The position numbers and the translations under genes were made by a program. Source: Candidatus Niyogiibacteriota bacterium (GTDB lineage Bacteria > Patescibacteriota > Minisyncoccia > HO2-45-28). Taken from it: 28,037 bases of DNA. This document shows, in pieces, positions 1 to 7,608 of the stretch. The notes under the pieces are model-generated. The model ran no database searches. It was not told the DNA's origin and was given only the letters and a program-made list of their open reading frames with translations. The stretch's first letter is position 1. Each line of letters begins with the position of its first letter. Location: assembly GCA_016177385.1 (NCBI GenBank), contig JACOVJ010000024.1:1-28037 (forward strand), given 5' to 3'.

Positions 1-47
1 ACGCGGGAGCGCTTGCGTTTTTTCGGTTGATAGGTCCGTTTCGGCAT
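1..47 (-). CDS. rpmH: 50S ribosomal protein L34, start only (partial)
   Basis: The reverse complement begins MPKRTYQPKKRKRSR, the highly conserved N-terminus of ribosomal protein L34 of the large subunit; the gene continues past the left edge of the window. It is divergent from dnaA, the classical rpmH-dnaA arrangement beside many bacterial chromosome origins, which supports this being the origin region. Only 15 codons are visible, so nothing can be said about its end or terminator. Confidence 0.88.
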   Translation of the reverse strand, partial: MPKRTYQPKKRKRSR

Positions 48-94
48 GATTTTTCATTCTACAACATAGAATCGGGCTCCACAATCTTCCCGCC

Positions 95-103
95 GTATCC
101 ACA
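95..103 (+). promoter_or_regulatory. Near-consensus DnaA box upstream of dnaA
   Basis: GTATCCACA differs at one position from the DnaA box TTATCCACA. It lies between rpmH and dnaA, where DnaA boxes often act in origin function or autoregulation. A single one-mismatch site is weak evidence on its own. Confidence 0.4.
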
Positions 104-169
104 CGTTATTAACATAGATAGTAAGGTTTGATTGGGATTCGCTGATTTCGGGTCTGTAAGTAGAAAACC

Positions 170-175
170 TATAAT
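170..175 (+). promoter_or_regulatory. Candidate -10 box for dnaA
   Basis: A perfect TATAAT lies 40 bases before the chosen dnaA ATG. No good -35 is present at 17 bases (TTCGGG at 147-152). Transcript start is inferred at about 182, leaving a short leader. Confidence 0.4.
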
Positions 176-215
176 AAAACTGCGTTTAAATGATTTCTTC
201 TATATTTTAATCCCC

Positions 216-1577
216 ATGACCAACGACGAACTCTGGAAATTAACGCTCTCAGGCATCGAAGCCGAGCTCTCGCACGCAAATTTCGCGACATGGTTCGCGC
301 AAACCGCGATCATGGAACAAACGAGTGGGAAGATCGTCATCGGGACGCCCTCCGCGTTCGTTAAAGAATGGCTGGAAAATAAATACATGAAGCTTGTGTT
401 GAAGTATTTGCGCACGCACGCGCCGGAGGTGCGGTCTTTGGAATTCTCGATCCTTTCCCAAGGAGCGCTCACACCATCCAAAGCGCAGCTGCCTAAACCC
501 CATGAAGAACAAATGGATATGCGGGAGCTGTATGTGGATAAAGACACCAACCTGAACCCCCGATATACATTCGAAACGTTCGTGGTCGGGCGGTTCAACG
601 AGATCGCGCATGCGGCCGCGCTCGCAGTCACCGAAAAGCCCGGCGTTGCGTACAACCCTCTCTATATCTATGGGGGGGTGGGACTTGGAAAAACCCATCT
701 CCTGCAGTCGATCGGGAACCGGATACGCGCGCTTTTCCCCGCAAAACGGGTCTATTACGTAAGCACGGACCGCTTTGCCAACGACATCATGTTCGCCATC
801 CGGACGCCGTCCGAAAAGGATGCCATCAAGGAAAAATACCGCTCATTCGACCTTTTGATTTTGGACGACGTTCAGTTTATCGCGAACCGGACGGCGTCCC
901 AGGAGGAAATGTTCCATATCTTCAATGCAATGTCGGAAGCGAATAAACAGATCGTTTTTTCGTCCGACCGGCCGCCGAAATCCATCATTAATCTGGATGA
1001 CCGGCTCCGGTCCCGCTTCGAGGGGGGGATGATGGCGGATGTCGTGGAGCCGGATTACGAAACGCGTCTCGCGATCCTGCAGGCAAAAGCGATCGTTAAA
1101 GAAGAATACCGGCCGGCGGCGGACGTTCTGGAGTACACCGCTTCGGTCATCCAAACCAATATCCGGGAATTGGAGGGGGCGCTCAACACCATCGTCGCGA
1201 ATTCCAAGATACGCCGCCGCCCGCTTTCCATCGAGGAGGTGAAGGATATCCTATCCAAAAACACCAAACCGCGCCGCTCCCTTTCCGCCCAGCACATCAT
1301 CAAATCCGTCGCTCAATTCTATGATGTTCCCGAACGGTATCTTTTTGAGAAAACCCGCAGAAAAGAGGTTGTGCGGCCGCGCCAAGTCGCGATGTTCCTG
1401 CTCCGTGAGGATTTCAGCGGCTCGTATCCCTATATCGGACAGAAATTCGGCGGACGCGACCACACCACCGCGATCCACGCATATTTGAAGATCTCGGGAG
1501 ATATGAAAAAAGACGAGCGACTTCGCGAAGAAATAAAAACCATTCGGTCACACCTGTACGACGACGAAAAATCCTAA
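216..1577 (+). CDS. dnaA: Chromosomal replication initiator protein DnaA
   Basis: DnaA is the AAA+ initiator that binds DnaA boxes, melts oriC and loads the helicase. The 453-residue protein shows all four domains: an N-terminal domain (about 1-75), a short linker (about 76-112), the AAA+ domain with Walker A GGVGLGKT at 153-160 and Walker B LLILDDVQ at 213-220, and the C-terminal DNA-binding domain with the signature GGRDHTTAIHA at 412-422. The frame is open further upstream to a TTG at 132, but that adds 28 unconserved residues and would overlap the TATAAT at 170-175. The ATG at 216 gives the family-typical MTNDELWKLTLSGIE start. dnaN follows after a 223-base gap that looks like oriC. A perfect DnaA box lies inside the gene at 533-541. 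Confidence 0.97.
   Translation: MTNDELWKLTLSGIEAELSHANFATWFAQTAIMEQTSGKIVIGTPSAFVKEWLENKYMKLVLKYLRTHAPEVRSLEFSILSQGALTPSKAQLPKPHEEQMDMRELYVDKDTNLNPRYTFETFVVGRFNEIAHAAALAVTEKPGVAYNPLYIYGGVGLGKTHLLQSIGNRIRALFPAKRVYYVSTDRFANDIMFAIRTPSEKDAIKEKYRSFDLLILDDVQFIANRTASQEEMFHIFNAMSEANKQIVFSSDRPPKSIINLDDRLRSRFEGGMMADVVEPDYETRLAILQAKAIVKEEYRPAADVLEYTASVIQTNIRELEGALNTIVANSKIRRRPLSIEEVKDILSKNTKPRRSLSAQHIIKSVAQFYDVPERYLFEKTRRKEVVRPRQVAMFLLREDFSGSYPYIGQKFGGRDHTTAIHAYLKISGDMKKDERLREEIKTIRSHLYDDEKS
533..541 (-). promoter_or_regulatory. Perfect DnaA box inside dnaA
   Basis: TGTGGATAA is the exact reverse complement of the consensus TTATCCACA. It sits in the linker-coding part of dnaA and matches the consensus better than any box in the dnaA-dnaN gap. 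It may titrate DnaA or belong to an extended origin; it could also be chance, since the codons (Val-Asp-Lys) are ordinary. Confidence 0.45.
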
Positions 1578-1800
1578 TCGAACTATCGGACGGGATATCG
1601 CGTGCAAAACCCTGTGGATTTCCTGATGATGATCGCGATTTATTTTCCACCCACACCTTTTCATCCCGCGGTTATTCACAAGAAGATAAAAAAATATTTT
1701 TAAGATCCGAGGGTGAAATTTCAGGAAATTGTATTTTATCCACGTATCCACTCGCGCTTACTACAACTTGTTTTATTAAATAATACATAAAAGAAGCGGT
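1578..1800. other. oriC: Probable origin of replication (oriC), dnaA-dnaN gap
   Basis: This is the only sizeable gap in the rpmH-dnaA-dnaN cluster. It carries DnaA-box-like nonamers: TTATTCACA at 1672-1680 (fits TTWTNCACA), TTATCCACG at 1736-1744, GTATCCACT at 1744-1752, TTTTCCACC near 1643, and the reverse-strand TGTGGATTT at 1613-1621. An A/T-rich tract at about 1681-1704, right after the first box, is a plausible unwinding element. The dnaN promoter must also lie here; the A/T-rich stretch just before 1801 is a candidate but I see no clear -35/-10 pair. Position and box density support the call; strand asymmetry could not be computed. Confidence 0.7.
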
Positions 1801-2904
1801 ATGGATTTTACGTGTTCACGTACGGAATTCTCTAAAGGACTCAAACTCGCCGAACATTTGACCGATCGTGTCTCGGCGATCCCATCCCTTCAAGGGATCC
1901 TATTAGAAACCCGAAAGAATAAGGTCATCATACGGTCGACCGACCTGAATACCGGATTCGAGACCGAGATCTCTGTCCGAGAGGTGCGTCGGGAAGGCTC
2001 TGTGGTTGTTCCGGTCCGTCCGAGTATTCAGCTGATCTCGTCGGTCGGAGGGGATTCTGTCAGGGTGGAGGCGGACGGCGCCGCGATCCGTTTTGCGACA
2101 ACCACGAGCGTTTCGACGCTGAAAGGATATCCAAAAGAGGACTTCCCGACCATGCCGAAGATAAAAGAAGGGGAGCGCTTCTCGATCTCTGCTGAGGATT
2201 TTTTAAAAACCGCGCACTCGGTCGTTTTTGCGGCATCACGATCTGATATTCGTCCGGAGATTGCAAGTGTTTTGGTCCGGGGGTGTTCGGATGGGTTGAT
2301 AAAGATCGCCGCAACGGATTCTTTCCGGCTTGCGGAGCGTTCGTTCGCGCATAAAAATATTACCCCGTTCTCACTTCTTTTCCCGTGGCGCCGGATGGGC
2401 GAATTCATCCGGATCCTCGAGAATTTTTCCGGCGACCTCGATTGTATGTTCGACGGGCAGCAATTTTTAGCGAAACATCCGAGTTTTTCCTATTTTACCC
2501 GTTTGACCGAAGGCAAATTTCCGGATTACGAGCAGGTGGTCCCGCGGTCGTTCACGACGGAAGCAACCCTGAATCGCGCGGAATTTCTAGAACACACGAA
2601 GCTCGCCGGTATTTTTTCGGGTCAAATGAAAGAAATGCGCTTCAAGGTCTATCCATCCGACGGACTTCTTGAGATCCAAACAACAGATAGCGAGGTCGGC
2701 GAGCATTCGAGCCGCATAAAAGCGAACGTTACCGGCGAAGGGCTCGAGATGTCGTTCAATCAGCGCTACGTCACGGAAGGACTGGATCCATTGTCGTCCG
2801 AAGCCATTCTTTTGCGTTTTTCAGGCCCCGGAAGGCCGCTTCTGATCCAAAACCCCCAAGATGTTTCTTATATGTATCTCGTGATGCCTATGAAGACCGT
2901 TTAG
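1801..2904 (+). CDS. dnaN: DNA polymerase III beta subunit (sliding clamp)
   Basis: DnaN forms the ring-shaped homodimeric clamp that tethers replicative and repair polymerases to DNA. The 367-residue product matches the usual length of about 365-380 with three clamp folds. Supporting features are the early LTDRVSAIPSLQGILLET stretch, ATDSFRLAE in the second domain, EGKFPDYEQVVP in the middle of the protein, and the C-terminal YLVMPMKTV, which resembles the conserved Y(V/L)(V/I)MP(M/V)R(L) end that forms the partner-binding pocket. It follows dnaA across the putative oriC and ends 8 bases from the convergent penicillin-binding protein gene. PolA (14815) and HolA (17175) in this window are expected clamp-related partners. 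Confidence 0.96.
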   Translation: MDFTCSRTEFSKGLKLAEHLTDRVSAIPSLQGILLETRKNKVIIRSTDLNTGFETEISVREVRREGSVVVPVRPSIQLISSVGGDSVRVEADGAAIRFATTTSVSTLKGYPKEDFPTMPKIKEGERFSISAEDFLKTAHSVVFAASRSDIRPEIASVLVRGCSDGLIKIAATDSFRLAERSFAHKNITPFSLLFPWRRMGEFIRILENFSGDLDCMFDGQQFLAKHPSFSYFTRLTEGKFPDYEQVVPRSFTTEATLNRAEFLEHTKLAGIFSGQMKEMRFKVYPSDGLLEIQTTDSEVGEHSSRIKANVTGEGLEMSFNQRYVTEGLDPLSSEAILLRFSGPGRPLLIQNPQDVSYMYLVMPMKTV

Positions 2905-2912
2905 GCGGCCTC

Positions 2913-5477
2913 TTAGTCCGTTATCCGGAGCGTGCGCTCGATCGTTGCCCTGTTGCCAACGCTGTCATCGGCGATGATGGTGAGGGTTTCTATCGTGTTC
3001 AGATCCGCAAGCGAGCCGAGATCGAAAGTGAACGTGTAGGGTGTATTTTTGAGCGTTCCTAAAAACCGTCCGCCCAGCATCACGGTGATCTCGCGGACCG
3101 GATAGCGGTTCGATGCGATCGTAAGCCCGAAGGCCAATGTGCCGGTTCGCGCCAAGGAATCCGGCGAGGCGGGCTTGAACGAAACTTGTGGCGCATATTC
3201 GGGACGATGAACATCATCGAACTCCTGCGGAATATCCGCCTCGGTCTGCTCGCGGATCCCTTGCGCGGCGACCCATGCCCGGACCGGGAATTCCCATTGT
3301 TCGTATTGCGGATCGCGCGACGGCTCAACCGGACTCGGTCCTAGTGGGTTATTTCTATCCACCCACCGGAGGATCGTGTGGATCTGGGTGATAGGGACGT
3401 CCTTGCGGTACTGCGGCGGCGTGAACTCGGTCGCGCGTTTTCCGGAGATCGTATCGATCGTGTACGTGACGCCGCCCTTCCAGTCGCCGCGAAGAACCGG
3501 CTTTGAAACAGTTGGGGATGTTGGCGGAATAAAATCCTTTTTTTCGATATGATTTAACGCCTCGCGGAAAAACGCATTCCATAAAGGCGCCGCAATGAAT
3601 CCCGCAACGCGTTTTTCCATGGCGGTATTGTCGTTATTTCCGAACCAGACGCCAACCGCAAGGTTGGGAACATATCCGACGACCCAAGCATCGTGATAAT
3701 CATTGGTCGTTCCGGTCTTTGCGGCGACCGTGTGTCCGGGGATCACAAGATACGACTGTTCGCCGAATGCGGGGGCGCGCGCCTTGTTATCAGACAGGAT
3801 GCTTGAAATTTGGCGTGCAACCTGGGTATCAAGGACTTGGACCGGCTTCGATTTCCACTCTTCTAGGATATTCCCGCGCGCATCCTCGACCTTCACGATC
3901 GGTGTTAAGGGGTTCCGGAAGCCGTCGTTCGCAAAAACGCCGTACGCCCCCGTCATTTCCAAGAGTTTCACCTCGCCGCCGCCGAGCACGAGCGTCAGGC
4001 CATAACGTGCGGGATCGGTCAGGGTCGTGATGCCGAGGTCCCGGGCGGTCTTGAGCGAATCAATGAGGCCCGAGAGATATAAAACTTTGACTGCCGGTAT
4101 GTTGATGGACTGCGCAAGCGCTTCACGCAGCGTCACAGGCCCGCGGAAGACCTCATCATAGTTTTTCGGATGGTAGCACGGATTATTCGGGTCTTTGCTT
4201 TGTTCGTTTTCGGGCAACACCTCCGTTTTTACGACATCCGGATCGCAATCCGGATTGAATTCGGTGAGAAGGTCGAAAACGGAGGTCTCGGGGGTATAGC
4301 CCTTTTTAAAAGCGGTCGCGTATACGAATGGTTTGAAGGACGAACCCGGCTGGCGGCCAAAGGAGTATGCGGTCACATTCACTTGCGGCTCGAACCGGCA
4401 ATCCGCACCCGGCGTACATCCTTCCGGCAGTGGAGTCCCCCAGAAATCACGAGAGCCGACCATGACGCGGATCCCGCCTGTTTGCGGATCGACCGCAACA
4501 AGCCCCGCGTTGTACACGTTGAATTTATCCTGTTCCTCGTTGACGAATTGTTTCGTTAGATCCTCCGCTTTTTGCTGCAGCTCCCAGTCGAGCGTGGTCG
4601 TCACCTTCAGGCCGCCCGACTCCACCATTTCTTCGCCGTATTTTTGGGCAAGATATTCTTTTACATACAATACGAAATGCGGCGCTTTAAGGGTTTCGTT
4701 GCCGCGCGTGATGAATTTTGCCTCCTCTTTTACGGCGGCGTCATATTCTTCCTGCGTGATGAAATCTTTTTTTAAAAGGCGCGAAAGAATCAGATCCTTG
4801 CGTTCATCCAGTTTGTCGCGGTGCGCGCCATACGGCGAATAATAAGTCGGCGCGCGGGGGAGGGCGGCAAGATACGCGGCTTCGGCGAGTGTCAGGCCTG
4901 AAAGCTTCTTTCCGAAATAGATCTCGGCCGCCGCCGCGACGCCATAGGCGGATGAACCGTAGGGGATCTCATTTAAATAAAAATTAAGGATCTGTTCCTT
5001 CGAATAGGTCCGCTCGACTTTCAACGCAAGGACCAACTCCTTTAACTTGCGGTCAATGGTCTTCTCGGGCGTCAGAAGGGCGTTTTTCACCAACTGCTGG
5101 GTGATGGTCGAGCCGCCCTGTGAAAAATTACCCGACAGGATGTTCACGAGAACGGCCCGTAAAAATCCCGAAACATCGAAACCGCTGTGATTATAAAAAT
5201 TTGCGTCCTCGATGATGACGGTCGCGTTTTTGATATGGCGCGGGATTTCCTCGAACGGGACCACGGTCCGCTGGATGTCGCGGTGGACGTCATACAAGAG
5301 AATGGACCCGGTTTGGTCGTAGATCTTCGTAGATTCGACGATCTTGCGTTCCGAAAAACCCTCGAAATCCGGGATATCGAGGGTCAGGATCCAGAGCGCC
5401 AAGACTCCGCCTGCGATAATAGCGGCAACCCCGCCCCAAAGAGCGAATTTTTTGAAACGCAGGACGCGATGCTTCAT
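2913..5477 (-). CDS. Class A penicillin-binding protein (PBP1A type)
   Basis: A bifunctional peptidoglycan synthase that polymerises lipid II (glycosyltransferase family 51) and cross-links stem peptides (transpeptidase). The 854-residue protein has a cytoplasmic basic N-terminus, one membrane segment at about 11-33, and a GT51 domain with IIEDANFYNHSGFD (catalytic Glu about 90) and QGGSTITQQLVKN (about 120-132). The transpeptidase domain has SSFK (379-382), SIN (457-459) and KTGT (587-590), all active-site motifs intact. A C-terminal extension of about 180 residues ends in a beta-rich Ig/Big-like segment, probably outside the membrane. It is divergent from tyrS, with promoters facing away from each other in a 65-base gap. 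MurE at 24880 acts upstream in the same pathway. Confidence 0.95.
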   Translation of the reverse strand: MKHRVLRFKKFALWGGVAAIIAGGVLALWILTLDIPDFEGFSERKIVESTKIYDQTGSILLYDVHRDIQRTVVPFEEIPRHIKNATVIIEDANFYNHSGFDVSGFLRAVLVNILSGNFSQGGSTITQQLVKNALLTPEKTIDRKLKELVLALKVERTYSKEQILNFYLNEIPYGSSAYGVAAAAEIYFGKKLSGLTLAEAAYLAALPRAPTYYSPYGAHRDKLDERKDLILSRLLKKDFITQEEYDAAVKEEAKFITRGNETLKAPHFVLYVKEYLAQKYGEEMVESGGLKVTTTLDWELQQKAEDLTKQFVNEEQDKFNVYNAGLVAVDPQTGGIRVMVGSRDFWGTPLPEGCTPGADCRFEPQVNVTAYSFGRQPGSSFKPFVYATAFKKGYTPETSVFDLLTEFNPDCDPDVVKTEVLPENEQSKDPNNPCYHPKNYDEVFRGPVTLREALAQSINIPAVKVLYLSGLIDSLKTARDLGITTLTDPARYGLTLVLGGGEVKLLEMTGAYGVFANDGFRNPLTPIVKVEDARGNILEEWKSKPVQVLDTQVARQISSILSDNKARAPAFGEQSYLVIPGHTVAAKTGTTNDYHDAWVVGYVPNLAVGVWFGNNDNTAMEKRVAGFIAAPLWNAFFREALNHIEKKDFIPPTSPTVSKPVLRGDWKGGVTYTIDTISGKRATEFTPPQYRKDVPITQIHTILRWVDRNNPLGPSPVEPSRDPQYEQWEFPVRAWVAAQGIREQTEADIPQEFDDVHRPEYAPQVSFKPASPDSLARTGTLAFGLTIASNRYPVREITVMLGGRFLGTLKNTPYTFTFDLGSLADLNTIETLTIIADDSVGNRATIERTLRITD

Positions 5478-5485
5478 TACGGCTC

Positions 5486-5514
5486 ATAATGCCACATTTC
5501 CACAGCTTTTTCAA
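5486..5514 (-). promoter_or_regulatory. Promoter of the penicillin-binding protein gene
   Basis: On the minus strand TTGAAA (5509-5514), a 17-base spacer and CATTAT (5486-5491) form a good housekeeping promoter. The -10 ends 8 bases before the ATG at 5477, so the transcript should start at or almost at the start codon (leaderless or nearly so). No Shine-Dalgarno sequence is present. Confidence 0.6.
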
Positions 5515-5536
5515 GACGTTTGCCGCATGATACTGT
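5508..5536 (+). promoter_or_regulatory. Candidate tyrS promoter, overlapping the divergent one
   Basis: TTTTCA (5508-5513), 17 bases, then TACTGT (5531-5536). The -10 ends 6 bases before the tyrS ATG, again predicting a leaderless message. The -35 overlaps that of the divergent promoter, so the two genes would compete for RNA polymerase. Match to consensus is moderate. Confidence 0.4.
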
Positions 5537-5542
5537 AGAGCA

Positions 5543-6706
5543 ATGGAATCGGGATTCGACATCGAATCATTGCAGGAGCGCGGCGTTATTGAGCGCAGCG
5601 AAGAAAAAGAGCACTTGGCGCGCGCGCTGGCTTCGGGGTCCCAGCGCATCAAATTCGGCATTGATCCGACCGCCGCAGAGCTTCACTTAGGGCACGTGGT
5701 CATTTTCCGGCTTTTAAAGAAGTTGCAAGAAGCGGGGCATGTGATCGTCCTCATTATCGGTGATTTTACGGCCCAAATCGGCGATCCGTCCGGACGCTCG
5801 GAAACCCGTAAAATGCTGACCGAAAAAGAAGTGAAAGCGAACGAAAAACACTACCTCAAGCAAGCGGGGAGATTCGTTGATGTTAAAAAGGCGGAGATCC
5901 GGCACAACAGCGAATGGCTGAAAAAGGGCGGCGCCAAGCTCCTGATGGAACTGATGTCGCTCGCGTCTTTGCAACAAGTGTTAGAACGGCAGGACTTCAA
6001 AAAACGCATCGCGGGGGGCAAGGAATTGACCTTGCTCGAGGCGTTCTATCCGGTCCTGCAGGGATACGATTCAGTGGCGACGAAGGCCGATGTCGAGATC
6101 GGCGGGACGGACCAGGAATTCAATCTTCTCATGGGCCGCCGAATGCAAAGGAAATTCGGCGTCAAAGAGCAGGATATTTTTACGGTGAAGCTACTGGTGG
6201 GGACCGACGGGGTGAAAAAAATGTCGAAGAGTTTCGGCAATTTCATCGGCATCGAAGAGGCGCCGGACGAGATGTTCGGGAAAATCATGTCGGTTTCCGA
6301 TAAACTGATGTGGAATTTTTATTTCCCGCTGTTAACAGACGTTTCGGAGGTGAAATACGACACGACGCGTCCGCTGGAAGCAAAATTACATTTGGCGCAC
6401 GAAGTCGTCGCACAGTGTCACGGCGAGGCAAAAGCAAAAAAAGCCGAAGCGCGTTTCGTGAAGACATTCCTAGAGAAAGATTTAAGTAATGCGCAGAAAT
6501 ATGTTATTCCTCGCGGACGTATTCTCTCTGTAACGATTATGACGCCGCTGAGATTTGCACCGTCGCGTTCCGAAGCGCGGCGGCTGATCGAGCAAGGTGC
6601 CGTGGATTTCGATGGGGAGACCATCCGCGACCCAAATTTTAAGATAGAAAAATCCGGCATTCTGCGTGTTGGGAAAAAACATTTCGTAAAACTCGAACTT
6701 CAATAA
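5543..6706 (+). CDS. tyrS: Tyrosine--tRNA ligase
   Basis: Charges tRNA-Tyr with tyrosine in the cytoplasm. The 387-residue class I synthetase has the HIGH-type motif HLGH at 48-51 in a Rossmann fold, GDFTAQIGDPSG at about 73-84, VEIGGTDQEFN near 184-194 in the tyrosine pocket, and a full KMSKS motif at 226-230. The C-terminal 60 residues (about 325-387, APSRSEARRLIEQGAVDFDG...) form an S4 RNA-binding domain. This layout fits the TyrZ-like branch of bacterial TyrRS. The ATG at 5543 gives the expected N-terminus and lies 6 bases after a -10 box; there is no Shine-Dalgarno. A strong hairpin follows the stop codon. Confidence 0.95.
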   Translation: MESGFDIESLQERGVIERSEEKEHLARALASGSQRIKFGIDPTAAELHLGHVVIFRLLKKLQEAGHVIVLIIGDFTAQIGDPSGRSETRKMLTEKEVKANEKHYLKQAGRFVDVKKAEIRHNSEWLKKGGAKLLMELMSLASLQQVLERQDFKKRIAGGKELTLLEAFYPVLQGYDSVATKADVEIGGTDQEFNLLMGRRMQRKFGVKEQDIFTVKLLVGTDGVKKMSKSFGNFIGIEEAPDEMFGKIMSVSDKLMWNFYFPLLTDVSEVKYDTTRPLEAKLHLAHEVVAQCHGEAKAKKAEARFVKTFLEKDLSNAQKYVIPRGRILSVTIMTPLRFAPSRSEARRLIEQGAVDFDGETIRDPNFKIEKSGILRVGKKHFVKLELQ

Positions 6707-6709
6707 ACA

Positions 6710-6743
6710 AATCCCGCCTCCGCCAGCCGGCGGAGGCGGGATT
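6710..6743. terminator. Strong hairpin after tyrS, possibly bidirectional
   Basis: A perfect 15-bp stem (6710-6724 with 6729-6743) with a 4-base AGCC loop. It is A-rich before and T-rich after the stem (GTTCTTGTTGTG), so it may terminate tyrS and the convergent minus-strand ORF. The CCTCCGCC/GGCGGAGG core also resembles the palindromic repeats found inside polA and murE, so it may be a repeat unit used as a terminator. Confidence 0.65.
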
Positions 6744-6756
6744 GTTCTTGTTGTGT

Positions 6757-6900
6757 TCAATAATTAGATCCGCTCGCTTCCTCCTCTGTTTCTGTAAAAG
6801 GGTCTCCCGGCTCGTACTCCTCGTTACCGCCTCCCGACTCCTCTTCTTCGCCGTCTAAATCGCCGGGGCGCCCCGCAAGGTTGACTTCTTCGTACGTCAT
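6757..6900 (-). CDS. Small, very acidic 47-residue protein (hypothetical)
   Basis: An ORF that starts MTYEEVNLAGRPGDLDG and ends TETEEEASGSNY. About 15 of 47 residues are Glu or Asp, there is no hydrophobic segment, and the middle has a Gly-rich ESGGGNEEYE stretch. It sits between the ruvC stop and the tyrS hairpin, on the ruvC strand. No family is recognised. A weak AGGTG lies immediately before the ATG. The acidic, low-complexity composition suggests a disordered or nucleic-acid-mimic-like peptide, but this is speculation. Without comparison it could also be a chance ORF. Confidence 0.4.
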   Translation of the reverse strand: MTYEEVNLAGRPGDLDGEEEESGGGNEEYEPGDPFTETEEEASGSNY

Positions 6901-6973
6901 ACACCTAAAAAGTTAGTGATAAGTGTGCGACCTCTCTCTTTCATACCCGAATGATATTTTTTGTAAAGGCCGG

Positions 6974-6982
6974 TGTGGATAA
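6974..6982 (-). promoter_or_regulatory. Perfect DnaA box between ruvC and the small acidic ORF
   Basis: TGTGGATAA is the exact reverse complement of TTATCCACA and lies just past the ruvC stop codon, about 5 kb from the putative oriC. It may be a DnaA titration or regulatory site; chance is possible. Confidence 0.35.
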
Positions 6983-6986
6983 GTGG

Positions 6987-7463
6987 TCATCGGATGCGGC
7001 CGAGAGCGGTGAATGCGATAGCGATCGCATCGGTGGCGTCGTCGAGCAGGGGCTCGGAGGGGTTAAAGATCATCCGGATCATCGCGGCAATTTGGCGCTT
7101 GTCCGCCCGTCCGTACCCGCAGACCGCGAGCTTGATCTCCGGCGGCGAGAATTCATAAACCGGAAGATCGCCCGCAGAGTAGAGGGCGACCCCGCGGGCT
7201 TCGGCTACCTGCATGGCGGTTTTATGATTGGTGCTTAAAAAAAGTTTTTCAATCCCGAGTCCCGACGGCCGATGCTCGCGGACGAGCTTTTCGATCGAGG
7301 AACCGATCAGGCGCAGGCGTTTTTCGTGCGCGAGCGCTGAGGGTGTTTCGATGCATCCGGCGGTTATAAGAGACTCTTTTGCGTTTTTACGCTCAAGGAC
7401 GGCATATCCGAGGCGGCCGTAACCCGGATCAACGCCTAAGATTCGGAGAGGTTCGGAGCTCAT
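6987..7463 (-). CDS. ruvC: Crossover junction endodeoxyribonuclease RuvC
   Basis: RuvC resolves Holliday junctions by symmetric nicking, working with the RuvAB branch-migration motor. The 158-residue product has the RNase-H-like fold and the four acidic catalytic residues: Asp12 (ILGVDPG), Glu72 (GLGIEKLF), and Asp142 and Asp145 (DDATDAIAIA). Length is normal for the family. ruvB is four genes upstream on the same strand and ruvA is separate at 21919, so the ruvABC genes are dispersed. The ATG and the following AGC TCC codons lie inside the terminal repeat of the palindromic element at 7452-7608. A CACAAT 6 bases before the ATG, also inside the element, could be a -10 box. Confidence 0.95.
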   Translation of the reverse strand: MSSEPLRILGVDPGYGRLGYAVLERKNAKESLITAGCIETPSALAHEKRLRLIGSSIEKLVREHRPSGLGIEKLFLSTNHKTAMQVAEARGVALYSAGDLPVYEFSPPEIKLAVCGYGRADKRQIAAMIRMIFNPSEPLLDDATDAIAIAFTALGRIR

Positions 7464-7608
7464 TTCAAAATTGTGCTCGCGTATGCCGTAAAAAAGGTAC
7501 GCCGTATTTTTCTACTGAAAAATCGGCTCGTTCTCGCGCCGCCGCGCTCCGAAAGCCCTTTTTCACGGCACGCGCTCGCCCTCCAATAATTTCGAAATAA
7601 GTTCTAAA
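7452..7608. repeat. 157-bp terminal-inverted-repeat element, copy 1
   Basis: The whole gap between yebC and ruvC is an element with imperfect terminal inverted repeats (7452-7472 and 7588-7608). Inside these, a second inverted pair follows (about 7475-7497 against 7557-7580, GCTCGCG..GCCGTAAAAAAGG type). The central core includes a GCCGTATTTTTC / GAAAAATCGGC hairpin. A second copy at 14669-14826 is almost the same length and about 90% identical by eye in the core. The left end contains the ruvC start codon (minus strand) and the right end the yebC stop codon. It encodes no protein and looks like a MITE-type or REP-like mobile palindrome. Relative to its neighbouring genes the core is in the opposite orientation to copy 2. 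Confidence 0.8.

Noticed and set aside
7452..7608. Integron attC site or CRISPR-like repeat
   Set aside because: No GTTRRRY core sites and no repeat-spacer array; only two dispersed copies with terminal inverted repeats.
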